Shown: positions 7,846 to 16,911, numbered from the stretch's first letter. The stretch is 64,000 bases of DNA from Phycisphaeraceae bacterium (GCA_015200025.1 CP054186.1:1550001-1614000); one strand, 5' to 3'. The notes: generated by a model from the letters alone, not told the origin. Numbers and translations: made by a program.

Positions 7846-8868
7846 TCACCCACCGCCCCCATTCCCCTCGACCTCCACCCCGTCCATCCCCTCGGGCAAC
7901 GCCGGCAGCACGCCCAACGCCCGCAACCGCGCGAACAGCCGCTCCCGCTGCTCCGCCGAGAGGTGCGCCACCACGCCGATGAAGAACGTCGCCTTCACCG
8001 ATTCCGGCGCGTCCTCCCCACCCGCCGCCGCGTAATCCGCGAACATCCCGCGCAGCTTCACCCGCTGCCGATCCGACAGCGACAGGTCCGACATCAAGTA
8101 GTAAAAAGCCAGGTCCCCCGACCGGTCCGCCCGCTCGAACGCCCGCGCAATCTCCTGCCCGAGCAACTCCACCCGCTCCGCGAACTCACCCCCCGCACGC
8201 GCGAGCGCCCCGCCGCCCTCGTTCGCCGCTCGCTCCCGCCCCGCCGCTCGCCAGTAGTCACGCATCAGCCGCCGGAACTCCCCGCGCTTCTCCTCCGGCA
8301 GCGCCCGCTCCACCTCCTCCTCCAGCCGCCACGCCATCCCCATCGCCGACAACTTCGACACCGCCTCCCAGCCCAGCCCGAACACCGCCGCCGTGTCCCC
8401 CGCGCCCCCCGCCGAGTTCAGCCTCGTCAGCAGATCCAGGTTCGTCACCACGAACCGCTCCAGGATCACGCCTCGCGCCTCGAACACCCGCGCCACCGCC
8501 GCCAGCGCCTCCGCACCCAGCCCCATCGACCTCACCACCTCCTCCTCGGGCCTCCCCTCCCCACGCCGAACACGACCCTCCAACGTCAGCCTCACCCGGA
8601 ACCCACCCTCCTCCTCCCCGACCCTCGGCCCACCCAACACCCCAGCCCCGCCGCCTCCTCCACCCGCACCCCCACCGCCATCCGCACCGCCCTCCCGGCC
8701 CTTCTCACGCGCCTTCTCCCCAGCCTTCTCCTTCGCCGCCGCACCGGCCTCCCCGGGCTGCCACGCCCACGCAACCCCAGCCATCCCGGCCGCCGCCTCC
8801 CCAGCCGCCGCCGGCAACACCACGCCCGCCGCCGCCATCAACGCCCAAATCACGCCGCCCGCGCGCAT
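7846..8868 (-). CDS. Exported hypothetical protein with Gly-rich linker
   Basis: I recognise no family. Starting at MRAGGVIWALMAAAGV, preceded by GGGGAGG, gives a signal peptide ending near AAAGEAAAG. A low-complexity region of Lys/Glu/Gly (about residues 45-80) follows, then a largely helical domain with repeated charged stretches (RLEEEVERALPEEKRGEFRRL and LSLSDRQRVKLRGMFADY). The C-terminal half has the look of a periplasmic helical protein such as the Spy/CpxP type, which is only a guess. 340 residues. It is the first gene of the minus-strand run ending at 5.7 kb and borders the low-GC island. Confidence 0.6.
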   Translation of the reverse strand: MRAGGVIWALMAAAGVVLPAAAGEAAAGMAGVAWAWQPGEAGAAAKEKAGEKAREKGREGGADGGGGAGGGGGGAGVLGGPRVGEEEGGFRVRLTLEGRVRRGEGRPEEEVVRSMGLGAEALAAVARVFEARGVILERFVVTNLDLLTRLNSAGGAGDTAAVFGLGWEAVSKLSAMGMAWRLEEEVERALPEEKRGEFRRLMRDYWRAAGRERAANEGGGALARAGGEFAERVELLGQEIARAFERADRSGDLAFYYLMSDLSLSDRQRVKLRGMFADYAAAGGEDAPESVKATFFIGVVAHLSAEQRERLFARLRALGVLPALPEGMDGVEVEGNGGGG

Positions 8869-9085
8869 ACTCGCCTCCCCCCCCACCCTTCCCGAGATCG
8901 ATTCACCGCCCCATTCCTCGCCAAACCTTACCCCGTATTTCATCTCCCCCAAACGCCACCCTCATTCCTACACCTTCCGGTCGTCACACTTCATCGGTCC
9001 CCAGCACGCATCGCCTAAGGCCGTCAAAACCGTCCTACTATCACGAGTAAACGCCGATCACCACTCAGGATCCGACGGTCGCACC

Positions 9086-9817
9086 ATGACAATCTGGCCA
9101 ACCCTATCCAAAGCTCCAATTGTCGAAGGCCTGATTGACATCAGGGTCGAGCGATTAGCCGAACAGACGACCACTGCGCTGAAATCCGCCTGCGATGAAC
9201 TGGCTGGCGAGTTCCCGCTCAGGATTGAACTCCGTCATTGGGCTGGTCAGATCAACCTGTCACCCCAAGCGTCGCCAAGCATCTCCACGGCAGTCGATGA
9301 ACCGGGCGGTTATCTGCTTCGCTCAACCGACGAGAAATGGGTGGCCCAATTCCGGCTCGATGGTTTCACGGTGTCGCGATTGCAACCATATGGCACATGG
9401 GATGATCTCAAAGGCATGGCTTCTAAACTCTGGACTAAGTACTCTGTTGCCGCGAACCCGACAAGGGTTGTGCGCGTAGCCTCAAGATTCATCAATCGCG
9501 TGAAACTGCCAACAGACGAGTCCTTCGAGAAAACCTTTCTGACCAATTTCGTACTCGGTCCAACCCTACCACAGTCTGTCGCCGGATCTCTGCTTCGTGT
9601 GATCATCCCCTTTGAAGATCAGAATGCGGTTGCAATTGTCACGCAGTCGCTGGAAGGAATCAGCACGGAGTGCATTTTTGACTTGGACGCCTTTTCACAC
9701 CATCCGGAGGGTATTGCCGAGGAGGAGATGTGGAGTAAGCTGGACAAGCTTCGTGAGGTGAAGAACCGACTTTTCTTTGGCAGCTTTACCGAGGCGGCCT
9801 TGGAGCGATTCAGATGA
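9086..9817 (+). CDS. TIGR04255-like protein, first gene of island cassette
   Basis: A 243-residue cytosolic protein resembling the sporadically distributed TIGR04255 family. It opens with KAPIVEGLIDIRVE and has the family's central stretch FTVSRLQPYGTWDDL, then YSVAANPTRVVRVASRFINR. The family has no established activity. ATG MTIWPTL was chosen because the upstream continuation of the frame is Pro/Ser-rich shadow of the gene on the opposite strand. It ends four bases inside the next gene, so all three island genes are probably translated from one message. Low-GC codon use unlike its surroundings points to horizontal transfer. Confidence 0.7.
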   Translation: MTIWPTLSKAPIVEGLIDIRVERLAEQTTTALKSACDELAGEFPLRIELRHWAGQINLSPQASPSISTAVDEPGGYLLRSTDEKWVAQFRLDGFTVSRLQPYGTWDDLKGMASKLWTKYSVAANPTRVVRVASRFINRVKLPTDESFEKTFLTNFVLGPTLPQSVAGSLLRVIIPFEDQNAVAIVTQSLEGISTECIFDLDAFSHHPEGIAEEEMWSKLDKLREVKNRLFFGSFTEAALERFR

Positions 9818-10284
9818 GCCCGCCAACAGCGCGATCTGCACCAACAATACGAGCCAGTCCCGCAGTAGCCATTGCGGCGAATTTGCTGTTCGGCGTGTCA
9901 GCGCTCGGCGCCAGCCCACAGTCACAACAGTTGCAGAATCAGCTTCGGGACGCAAACAATCACTTCAACTTTCCCGCATCAAACAGGCGGGATCCCCGTA
10001 CGCGATTCCGTGCATTGGCGGATCAATGGCGAAGCGATACCCATTGGCTCTCGTCGACGACAGAGATCGCTATGCACCCGGCATACCAGGCAATCATCGG
10101 CATGGGCCCAGAAGCACTCCCGATGATCCTTGACGAACTGCGCAGAAACTCCGGCCACTGGTACTGGGCTCTCAAGGCAATCTCGATGGAGGATCCCGTC
10201 GTGCCGCGCGATCGCGGCTCGATCAGGAGAATGAGATCTGCATGGCTTCAATGGGGCAAGACCAAGGGACTCATAAGTGAATGA
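9814..10284 (+). CDS. Island cassette protein 2, family not named
   Basis: 156 residues. The N-terminal 55 residues look poorly ordered, although AVAIAANLLFGVSALGA could be a short hydrophobic or signal-like segment. The C-terminal part is a compact helical domain: FRALADQWRSDTHWLSSTTE, then AIIGMGPEALPMILDELRR, HWYWALKAISM and RSAWLQWGKTKG. I recall the pattern 'WY/HWALkaITG.nPv....G....m..aWl.Wg' from small conserved proteins of unknown function in scattered bacterial islands, but cannot name the family with confidence. ATGA overlaps at both ends couple it to its neighbours. Confidence 0.65.
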   Translation: MSPPTARSAPTIRASPAVAIAANLLFGVSALGASPQSQQLQNQLRDANNHFNFPASNRRDPRTRFRALADQWRSDTHWLSSTTEIAMHPAYQAIIGMGPEALPMILDELRRNSGHWYWALKAISMEDPVVPRDRGSIRRMRSAWLQWGKTKGLISE

Positions 10285-10730
10285 CGTATTACGATTTGTT
10301 ACGCGTGTTGCATGCAGGTTTCCCCAACCTCACTGAGGCGAACAGCCGACCCACGAGCCCCTACGACGAGGGATACAACTGTATCGCGTGGGCCGCGGAA
10401 GATACCGAGCGATGGTGGTGGCCCGATGCGAAGGAGCAATTCTACTGGCCGTCAAGCGTGTCTCGCGAGGAGACCATCGAGGCGTTCGTGCAAGCGTACG
10501 GTCTTCGTGGCTATGTGCAACGCTCTGACGCCACTTTGGAGCCGGGGAAGCAAAAGATTGCCATCTATGCGGATGGCAATGGAAGGCCCACTCACGCTGC
10601 TCGACAACTCCGCGACGGTTGGTGGGCAAGCAAGCTCGGGCAGCAGATCGACATCGAGCACGAGCTTCGCGCACTGGATGGCCCGGCGTACGGCGCTGTC
10701 ACCATCTTTCTGGCGAGACCAAACTCCTAA
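10281..10730 (+). CDS. Island cassette protein 3 with Cys/His motifs (DUF7689-like)
   Basis: A 149-residue protein, without signal peptide or membrane segment, of a family recognisable from conserved blocks: YNCIAWAAEDTERWWWPD, ETIEAFVQAYGLRGY, THAARQLRDGWWASKLGQ and DIEHELRALDG. I believe this corresponds to the domain called DUF7689. One Cys in Asn-Cys-Ile-Ala, a His in Thr-His-Ala-Ala and a His in Asp-Ile-Glu-His are spaced so that a papain/NlpC-like Cys-His catalytic pair is conceivable, but this is inference. If it is an enzyme, the first two genes could be partner or immunity proteins. Overlaps gene 2 by four bases. Confidence 0.7.
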   Translation: MTYYDLLRVLHAGFPNLTEANSRPTSPYDEGYNCIAWAAEDTERWWWPDAKEQFYWPSSVSREETIEAFVQAYGLRGYVQRSDATLEPGKQKIAIYADGNGRPTHAARQLRDGWWASKLGQQIDIEHELRALDGPAYGAVTIFLARPNS

Positions 10731-10785
10731 CACATCGGCTATAGGTTGTTGATGGCGGAGGCATCCCGCTCTTGCCCCGGCCGCC

Positions 10786-11640
10786 TCAGCACCCCGCCTC
10801 GAACGCCCCCACGAACGCCTCGAAATCGAAGAAGTCCACGAACCCGTCCCCGTTGAAATCCGCGTCCCGGTCCCCCGGGCACCCGCCCCCCTCGAGGCAC
10901 TCCACGAACGCCTCGAAGTCAAAGAAATCCACGAACCGGTCCCCGTTGAAATCCGCCGCGCACACCGTGTACCGAACCACCAGCACCGGCCGCCACGACA
11001 CGTTCGGGTTCTCCCGGCTCCCGATCCTCTTCGCGCTCCCCTCCAGCGATTCATCCACCCCCTTGATCAGCAGCCCGAAGTTCGACCCCGGCTCATCCAC
11101 CCACCCCTGCACCAGCCCCACAAACCCCGGCGTGCTCACGAACGACACGTTCCCGGGGATGTACGACGTCATCCACGCCAACGCCTCGGCGTCAAAGTCG
11201 CCCCCGGGGTTCGTCCACCGCGACCCCGGGTACGACTTGTGCACCCACGTGCAGTCCCCCGTCCGCGACGTCGTCCCCTGACCCTCCGGCTCCGGCGGAT
11301 CGCTCACCCCCTCACTCCACGCCGTCGTCACCCGATGGATCGCGAACACCGCCTCCACCGGCTGCGACCTCGACACCACCAGGTTCAGCTCCGCGCTCAC
11401 CACCACCGCCCCCGCCGGCAGCGCCCCCGCCACGTTGAACCGCATCACCGCCCGGCGGATCTGCTCGAACCGCAGGTTCGACCCGATAAACGCGTGCGCC
11501 CCCGACCCGTTCGCCAGAATCCCCGCGTCGTGCTGGTACAGCGTTGCGTCCGCCGACGGGAACATCTCCACCCGCACCTGCCCCAGCGAGGCCGCGCACG
11601 CCGCCGCCGAGAAAGCCGCTCCGATGACCACGTTCTTCAT
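10786..11640 (-). CDS. Secreted DNRLRE-domain protein with GC-type dockerin tail
   Basis: 284 residues: a signal peptide (KNVVIGAAFSAAACAASLGQ), then a DNRLRE-like beta domain (SADATLYQHDAG, RRAVMRFNVAGALPAGAVV, then WTNPGGDF and LVQGWVDEP). The last 60 residues hold two EF-hand-like loops, DFNGDRFVDFFDFEAFVECL and DFNGDGFVDFFDFEAFVGAF, and the chain ends in Gly-Cys. This matches the architecture I recall as 'GC-type dockerin domain-anchored protein' in planctomycetes, presumably a cell-surface attachment. The domain is a shorter version of the one inside the multicopper oxidase near 35 kb. The ATG is preferred over a GTG two codons upstream. Confidence 0.85.
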   Translation of the reverse strand: MKNVVIGAAFSAAACAASLGQVRVEMFPSADATLYQHDAGILANGSGAHAFIGSNLRFEQIRRAVMRFNVAGALPAGAVVVSAELNLVVSRSQPVEAVFAIHRVTTAWSEGVSDPPEPEGQGTTSRTGDCTWVHKSYPGSRWTNPGGDFDAEALAWMTSYIPGNVSFVSTPGFVGLVQGWVDEPGSNFGLLIKGVDESLEGSAKRIGSRENPNVSWRPVLVVRYTVCAADFNGDRFVDFFDFEAFVECLEGGGCPGDRDADFNGDGFVDFFDFEAFVGAFEAGC

Positions 11641-11690
11641 GCTCACACCATACCCGCGCCCGCCCGAGTGTCCAGCACGTTATCGCCCGT

Positions 11691-14414
11691 TCACGCCTTC
11701 GTGAACGTCAACACCCCGCCACGGGCATCCACCTCAATCCGATCACCCTCCACGAACTCGCCCCTCAGGATCTTCCCCGACAGCGGGTTCTCCACCCGCT
11801 CCTGGATCGTCCGCTTCAGGGGCCTTGCCCCGAACGCCGGGTCGTACCCCTCCGACGCGAGGAGGTCCCGCGCCGCCCCCGACACCTCCAGCGTCATCCG
11901 CCGATCCGCCAGCCTCTCACGCACACGGCCCAGCTGGATCTCCGCGATCCGACCCATATCCTCGCGACGCAACTGGTGGAACACAACGACCTCGTCGATC
12001 CGGTTCAACAGCTCCGGCCTCAAAAACTGCCCCCCCGTAAAGCCCGACAACGCCTCCACCACCCGCGGCGACAAGCCCGCCGCCTTCCCGAGCTCCTCCA
12101 TCGCCATCCCCGCCGGCCCACGACGCAGCAACTGGCTCACGCACGCCTCGATCTCCCAGTCCTCCGCGCCCTTCGCCGTCAGCTCCTGGATCTGCTGACT
12201 GCCGAAGTTGCTCGTCATCACGATGATCGCGTTCTTAAAGTCCACCGTCCGCCCCTGCCCGTCCGTCAGCCGGCCGTCGTCGAGCACCTGCAGCAGAACA
12301 TTGAACACCTCCGGGTGCGCCTTCTCGATCTCATCGAGCAGCACCACGCTGTACAGCCGCCGCCGCACCGCCTCCGTCAACTGCCCGCCCTCCTCGAACC
12401 CCACATACCCCGGAGGGGCCCCGATCAGCCGCGCCACCGCGTGCTTCTCGCCGTACTCGCTCATGTCGATCCGGACCACCGCCTCCTCGCTGTCGAACAG
12501 AAACTCCGCCAGCGCCTTGCACGTCTCCGTCTTCCCCACGCCCGTCGGCCCCAGGAACAAAAAACTCCCGATCGGCCTCTTGGGATCCCCGAGACCCGCG
12601 CGGCTCCGACGGACCGCCTCCGACACCGCCTTGAGCGCGTGATCCTGACCCACCACCCGCCCCGACAACCCCTCCTCCATCCGCAGCAGCTTGTCCCGCT
12701 CGCCCTCCACCAGCTTGCTCACCGGGATCCCCGTCCACCGCGACACCACCTCCGCGATCTCCTCCGCGTCCACCTCCTGCTTCAGCAACGGCTTCCCCCC
12801 ACCGCCAGCCTTCTCCCCCGCCACCGCCGACGCCTCGAGCCTCGACCGCATCGCCTTCAGCGCCGTGTCCTCCTCCGCCAACGCCAGGAACTCACGCTCC
12901 GGCACCCGCTCGCCCCGCCGCGCACGGTCCTGGATCGACGACATCTTCTGCTCGAACACCGCCAGCCGCTGGTCGTACTCCTTCCTCACCTTCCCCACGT
13001 CCCCGAGCCCCGCCTTCTCCAACTCCCACCGCGACCGAAGGTCCTGCAACTCCTTCTCCACGCCGTCCAGCGTCGCCCTCGCCTCATCCGCCTGACGCGA
13101 CGCGTCCTCGCCACGCTCCGCCCTCAACTGGTTCAGCGTCAGCTCCAGCTGCGTCTTGCGCCTCACCAGCCGGTCGATCTCTTCCGGCACGCTCCCGATC
13201 TCGATCGCCAGCCGGCTCGCCGCCTCGTCCACCAGGTCGATCGCCTTGTCCGGCAAGAACCGGTCCGCGATGTACCGGTGGCTCAGCCTCGCCGCCGCCA
13301 GGATCGCCCCGTCCTGGATCTTCACCCCGTGGTGCGATTCATACCTGGGCTTGAGCCCGCGAAGGATCGCCACCGTCGCCTCCACCCCGGGCTGCTCCAC
13401 GTAGATCGGCTGGAAGCGCCGCTCGAACGCCGCGTCCTTCTCCACGTGCTTGCGGTACTCGTCCAGCGTCGTCGCCCCGATGCACCGCAGCTCCCCGCGC
13501 GCCAACGCCGGCTTGAGCAGGTTCCCCGCCGACACCGCCCCTTCCGCCGCGCCCGCCCCGATGATCGTGTGCAGCTCGTCGATGAACAGGATCACCCGCC
13601 CCTCCGCCGCCTGCGTCTCCCGCAGCACCGCCTTGAGCCGGTCCTCGAACTCCCCGCGGAACTTCGCCCCCGCCAGCAACCGCCCCACGTCGAGCGCCAT
13701 GATCCGTACCCCGCGCATGTGCTCCGGGCAGTCCCCCGCCACGATCCGCTGCGCCAACCCCTCCGCGATCGCCGTCTTCCCCACCCCCGGCTCCCCGATC
13801 AGCACCGGGTTGTTCTTCGTCCTCCGCCCCAGCACCTGCAGGCACCGACGGATCTCGTCGTCCCGCCCGATCACCGGGTCCAGCTTCCCCGACCGCGCCC
13901 GCTCCGTCAGGTCGATCGCGTACTTCTTGAGCGCCTCGTACTGCCCCTCCGCGCCCGCGTCCGTCACATGGTTCACGCCCGACTCCTTCCTCACGCCCTT
14001 CACCGCCCCCACCACCGCGTCCTTGGTCACCCCGACCGCCGACAGCACCTCGCGCGACCCCGACGAGACCTCCGCCAACGCCGCCAGCAGGTGCTCCACG
14101 CTCACGTACGAATCACCCATCGACTTCGCCAGCCCCTCCGCCGACGACAGCACCGACATCAGCGCCTGCCCCCCGGCGCCCGCGTTCGCCGTCGTCGTCG
14201 GGAGCCTCGACATCTCCGCCCGCGTCAACTCCTCCACACGCGAGACCCGTACGCCCAGCCGGTCCAGGACCGACCGCGCCACGCCGCTCTCGTGCCCCAG
14301 CAGCGCCGCCAGCACGTGCAGCCCCCCCACCTCCGCGTGCCCCGACCCCGACGCCATCCCCTGCGCCGACGCCAGAACCTCCTGAGCCGCCGTCGTGAAT
14401 CGGTCCATCCGCAT
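11691..14414 (-). CDS. clpB: ATP-dependent disaggregase ClpB
   Basis: 907 residues with the full ClpB plan: N-terminal double Clp domain ([17 protein letters not shown] onward), first AAA+ module with GEPGVGKT (about 207-214), the coiled-coil middle domain (about 400-520), second AAA+ module with GPTGVGKT, and a C-terminal domain with [10 protein letters not shown]. It rescues aggregated proteins with DnaK. It is some 45 residues longer than usual. Much of the excess is an insertion between [12 protein letters not shown] and [12 protein letters not shown] that includes [27 protein letters not shown] precedes the chosen ATG at good spacing. No CIRCE element was seen upstream. Confidence 0.95.
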   Translation of the reverse strand: MRMDRFTTAAQEVLASAQGMASGSGHAEVGGLHVLAALLGHESGVARSVLDRLGVRVSRVEELTRAEMSRLPTTTANAGAGGQALMSVLSSAEGLAKSMGDSYVSVEHLLAALAEVSSGSREVLSAVGVTKDAVVGAVKGVRKESGVNHVTDAGAEGQYEALKKYAIDLTERARSGKLDPVIGRDDEIRRCLQVLGRRTKNNPVLIGEPGVGKTAIAEGLAQRIVAGDCPEHMRGVRIMALDVGRLLAGAKFRGEFEDRLKAVLRETQAAEGRVILFIDELHTIIGAGAAEGAVSAGNLLKPALARGELRCIGATTLDEYRKHVEKDAAFERRFQPIYVEQPGVEATVAILRGLKPRYESHHGVKIQDGAILAAARLSHRYIADRFLPDKAIDLVDEAASRLAIEIGSVPEEIDRLVRRKTQLELTLNQLRAERGEDASRQADEARATLDGVEKELQDLRSRWELEKAGLGDVGKVRKEYDQRLAVFEQKMSSIQDRARRGERVPEREFLALAEEDTALKAMRSRLEASAVAGEKAGGGGKPLLKQEVDAEEIAEVVSRWTGIPVSKLVEGERDKLLRMEEGLSGRVVGQDHALKAVSEAVRRSRAGLGDPKRPIGSFLFLGPTGVGKTETCKALAEFLFDSEEAVVRIDMSEYGEKHAVARLIGAPPGYVGFEEGGQLTEAVRRRLYSVVLLDEIEKAHPEVFNVLLQVLDDGRLTDGQGRTVDFKNAIIVMTSNFGSQQIQELTAKGAEDWEIEACVSQLLRRGPAGMAMEELGKAAGLSPRVVEALSGFTGGQFLRPELLNRIDEVVVFHQLRREDMGRIAEIQLGRVRERLADRRMTLEVSGAARDLLASEGYDPAFGARPLKRTIQERVENPLSGKILRGEFVEGDRIEVDARGGVLTFTKA

Positions 14415-14793
14415 CGCTGTGCCTCCCCGGCGTCCAGACCTCGCCTTCTCCCCGCCGATGCAACCAACGTGCCGCATGCCCCGACCGCCAGATCCCTCCC
14501 GCACCTGACATACACCCCCCACGGCGCCGTCCACACCCCCGCCCCCGCGCCCAATCGGCCCCGTTCACGCCAGGCGGACCGGTGATGCCCCCGCCCAAGG
14601 CAGACGCTTCCCCCCAGCCCGTCACTCTGGCAGGCCCGGATGGGTACAAACCACAAACACGCCCGGCACGCCCGCCCCAGCCCCGGCCTCACCCGCAATG
14701 GACCGTCGGCGTCCGACCCCTCCGCACCCCCCACTCCAGCCGAGCGACGCCACCGACCGATGGTGTGAACCGTCCGCCCAGTCACGCGTCGAA

Positions 14794-14830
14794 GACCGTT
14801 CCCGACCCCCAATGTGCCCGGAGAACGGTC
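14794..14830. promoter_or_regulatory. Inverted repeat upstream of lipoprotein promoter
   Basis: GACCGTTC and its reverse complement GAACGGTC are separated by 21 bases and end seven bases before the -35 box. This could be an operator, or a hairpin that isolates the promoter from upstream transcription. No T-run follows, so it is not a classic terminator. Confidence 0.4.
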
Positions 14831-14837
14831 CGGGGGG

Positions 14838-14866
14838 TTGACGCCGGGCCCGATCGCCGTTACAAA
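14838..14866 (+). promoter_or_regulatory. Housekeeping (sigma-70-type) promoter
   Basis: TTGACG and TACAAA are separated by exactly 17 bases, predicting a start about 17 bases before the lipoprotein ATG. An AAGGAG ribosome-binding site lies between. Confidence 0.75.
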
Positions 14867-14889
14867 ACCGCCTCTTCAAGGAGTTCGCG

Positions 14890-15180
14890 ATGAGCCACCA
14901 CCGACCCACCGCCATCCACGCCACCCTCGGCCTCCTCGCCGCGTGCGTCGGCCTCTCCGGGTGCGGCAGCAACCACACCACCTCCGGCGAGTCCCTCACC
15001 GCCATCCGACTCAACCCCACCCCCGCCGAGGTCACCCTCACCCAGACCAAGGACGACATCGACAACCGCGTCTTCGGCATCACCAACGACCAGAACCTCA
15101 TGATGTTCTGGTCCGACATGGGACGCGTCGGCCTCTTCGAACGCCCCAGCCGACTCACCCCCGAGCCGATCGCGTACTAA
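14890..15180 (+). CDS. Small hypothetical lipoprotein
   Basis: 96 residues with a lipoprotein signal peptide: charged start, hydrophobic core (ATLGLLAACVGLSG) and lipobox LSGC with the acylated Cys near residue 25. The mature part is short and polar (EVTLTQTKDDIDNRVFGITN, then MFWSDMGRVGLFERPSRL). This resembles small lipoproteins predicted from other planctomycetes, with no known function. Its own promoter and terminator make it a single-gene transcript. AAGGAG precedes the ATG at good spacing. Confidence 0.75.
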   Translation: MSHHRPTAIHATLGLLAACVGLSGCGSNHTTSGESLTAIRLNPTPAEVTLTQTKDDIDNRVFGITNDQNLMMFWSDMGRVGLFERPSRLTPEPIAY

Positions 15181-15214
15181 GCCCGCCCACGCCCTCAGAA
15201 CCCACGATCACTCA

Positions 15215-15240
15215 GCCGCGGGCGCTCCCCGCGGTTTTTC
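15215..15240 (+). terminator. Rho-independent terminator of the lipoprotein gene
   Basis: CCGCGGG pairs with CCCGCGG around a short loop and is followed directly by five T, about 35 bases after the stop codon. Confidence 0.85.
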
Positions 15241-15375
15241 ATTGAGCAGTCCCCCAACTTCATACACCAGACTGCACTCGCCCAGTCCCCCCACCACTTC
15301 AGGCGCGCAGAAGAAAACGCGCAGGCGATTCACCGCGCGTTTCGGTCTTGAATTTCGATCACAAACCGCCGGCGC

Positions 15376-15801
15376 TCACGCCGCCGTGTACTGCCCGCGG
15401 CTGATCTTCTTGAACTTGTCGCTCTTGATCAGCGTCTGGTTCACGATCGTGCGGAAGTTTGCGGCCGTTGTCTTGTACCCGGCCTGCTGAACCTTCTGCG
15501 AAGCCTCCGTCACGCTCATCGTCTTGCCCTTGAGCAGCTTCGCCAACGCCTCGATCAGGTTCGAATCGTTCTTCGGACGCTTCCGCGGCCCAAGCCCGCG
15601 ACGGTGACGCCCGGAAACCCCGCCGGCGCCCGCCGAACCACCCAACGCCTCGATCGCCGACACCAGCCTCTGCACGTTCGCCTGCGCCCGCTCCAACTGC
15701 TTGTAAAGGCTCGGCAAACCCTGCTGACGACGCACCAACTCGGCCTGCAGATGATCCGTCGTCACGCCGCGAAGCGTCGCGGTCCCTCGTTTACTCGCCA
15801 T
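15376..15801 (-). CDS. Conserved planctomycete-type protein with winged-helix-like C-terminus
   Basis: 141 residues. An N-terminal helical or coiled-coil part (LYKQLERAQANVQRLVSAIE) is joined by a basic linker (RHRRGLGPRKRPK) to a domain resembling a winged helix-turn-helix: LIEALAKLLKGKTMSVTEAS, then TTAANFRTIVNQTLIKSDKF and ISRGQYTA. I recall similar proteins as hypothetical in planctomycetes, so DNA binding is plausible but unproven. The start at MASKRGTA has GGGAG upstream. The upstream region holds a perfect 10-bp palindrome that could be its own operator. The gene lies within the proposed origin region. Confidence 0.65.
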   Translation of the reverse strand: MASKRGTATLRGVTTDHLQAELVRRQQGLPSLYKQLERAQANVQRLVSAIEALGGSAGAGGVSGRHRRGLGPRKRPKNDSNLIEALAKLLKGKTMSVTEASQKVQQAGYKTTAANFRTIVNQTLIKSDKFKKISRGQYTAA

Positions 15802-15815
15802 CATGGACTCCCTGA

Positions 15816-15860
15816 ACACTCGGCACAGATTCTGAAAGACCTGTGCACAGAACTGAGTGT
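15816..15860. promoter_or_regulatory. Nested palindromes upstream of the wHTH-like gene
   Basis: A perfect palindrome CTGTGCACAG is flanked by ACACTC on the left and its reverse complement GAGTGT on the right. It lies 15-60 bases upstream of the gene at 15.4-15.8 kb in relatively AT-rich sequence. An operator for that protein, or a weak DnaA-like site, are both possible. Confidence 0.35.
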
Positions 15861-15932
15861 GAATGACACAAGATTATGGCATATCGGGAGGCCATCCGCC
15901 GTGCGCATGAAAAAGTAGGGCAATGTCCCCAT

Positions 15933-16886
15933 TCAATGATCGAACCCGATCTTCCGCATGAGTCCATCGAAGTGATCTAGCCCATAGTAATCGATCACCA
16001 CCGCGCCCCGACCCGCGCTCCCGTACGGCCGGATCTCAACCTTGGTCCCCAGAAACTGACCAAGCCGCCTCTGAAGATCAACCATCACCGCGTCACGCGC
16101 AGCGTTCGACGCGTAGCCCATCCCCTCTCCCCCCACCTCCGAGCCGGTATTTCCCCCAGCCGCCTGCGCAAGTCTTTTCGCCGCGGCCTCGGTCTGCCGC
16201 ACCGACCATCCCTCAAGAACCGCCTGCTTGGCGAGCGTCTCTCGTCCTGAACCCGACGGTGCGCCAAGCAACGCCTTCCCGTGGCCGGCCGACAATGCCC
16301 CCGAGGCGAGATAGTCACCAACCGACGCCTCGAGCTCCGTCAAGCGGATCAGATTCGCAACCGTCGGCCTCTCAAAGCCCACCCGGTCCGCCACCTCCCC
16401 GTGCGACAGGTTGAACCGTTCCGCAAACTTCCGAAGCCCCCACGCCCGATCCATCGGGTTCAAATCTTCACGCTGAAGATTCTCCGTCAACGCGATCTCG
16501 GCAGTTTCAGAGTCTGTTAGGATTCGAACAGTGGCCGGAATCGAAACGAGGCCAGCGATCTTCGCCGCGCGATACCTTCGTTCTCCGGCCACAATCTGGA
16601 ATCGACCCGGCGCGACCGGCGAGGGACGAACAACGATCGGTTGGAGTACCCCACTTCGCTGAATCGAAGCCGCGAGCTGGTTGATCAGCTCAACGTCGAA
16701 TTCTGTCCGAGGTTGCTCAGGATTGCGGTCGATCAGCTCCAAGCTGATCGAACTCTCGGATCGCTCAGGCGGCTTCTGAGCACCGCCCGGCTCCGACTGT
16801 TCCACGTGGAACACTTCGACCGCGGGGGCATTCAAGAGACCCGCGAGGCCCTTACCCAACTTGCGAGGCGCTTGATTCGACCCCAT
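15933..16886 (-). CDS. parB: Chromosome partitioning protein ParB
   Basis: 317 residues. The ParB N-terminal CTPase domain carries ISLELIDRNPEQPRTEFD, IQRSGVLQPIVVRP and the nucleotide-binding GERRYRAAKIAGL, then TENLQREDLNPMDRA. The helix-turn-helix follows (LSHGEVADRVGFERPTVANL), then a basic linker and a C-terminal dimerisation domain ending YYGLDHFDGLMRKIGFD. ParB loads onto parS sites and spreads as a CTP-dependent clamp to organise the origin region. No parA lies beside it, which is unusual. The start at MGSNQAPRKLGKGL has GGAGG upstream. G+C is lower than in flanking genes. Confidence 0.95.
   Translation of the reverse strand: MGSNQAPRKLGKGLAGLLNAPAVEVFHVEQSEPGGAQKPPERSESSISLELIDRNPEQPRTEFDVELINQLAASIQRSGVLQPIVVRPSPVAPGRFQIVAGERRYRAAKIAGLVSIPATVRILTDSETAEIALTENLQREDLNPMDRAWGLRKFAERFNLSHGEVADRVGFERPTVANLIRLTELEASVGDYLASGALSAGHGKALLGAPSGSGRETLAKQAVLEGWSVRQTEAAAKRLAQAAGGNTGSEVGGEGMGYASNAARDAVMVDLQRRLGQFLGTKVEIRPYGSAGRGAVVIDYYGLDHFDGLMRKIGFDH
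16798..16813. promoter_or_regulatory. parS site inside parB
   Basis: The perfect 16-bp palindrome TGTTCCACGTGGAACA matches the bacterial parS consensus (TGTTtCACGTGaAACA type). It lies in the parB coding sequence, where it encodes Phe-His-Val-Glu-Gln near residue 27, so the site and an N-terminal protein segment share the same bases. Confidence 0.9.
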
Positions 16887-16911
16887 GCTTCCTCCCTCCG
16901 GCTGACTGGGG

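Larger units (their letters stand above)
8990..10735. other. Lower-GC island of three overlapping genes
   Basis: Base composition and codon use change sharply here. Codons ending in A or T are common and the strong strand bias of the flanks disappears, then everything returns to normal at the GC-dockerin gene. Three genes on one strand overlap by four bases each. No integrase, tRNA or flanking repeat was found. The pattern indicates acquisition from another genome. Confidence 0.7.
14415..14889. other. 475-bp intergenic region between divergent clpB and lipoprotein genes
   Basis: It contains no convincing gene. The right end holds the lipoprotein promoter and an inverted repeat (annotated separately). 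The left end must hold the clpB promoter, but no clear -35/-10 pair or CIRCE palindrome was recognised by eye. Confidence 0.6.

Noticed and set aside
11640..11646. GTG start two codons upstream for the DNRLRE protein
   Set aside because: ATG at MKNVV gives a better signal-peptide start; the difference is trivial.
14415..14700. CIRCE or sigma-32-type element for clpB
   Set aside because: No TTAGCACTC-N9-GAGTGCTAA palindrome or CTTGAA/CCCCAT pair was found.
15841..15864. CTGTGCACA and TGTGAATGA as DnaA boxes
   Set aside because: Each differs from TTATCCACA at two or three of nine positions and there is no cluster, so this is not used as origin evidence.
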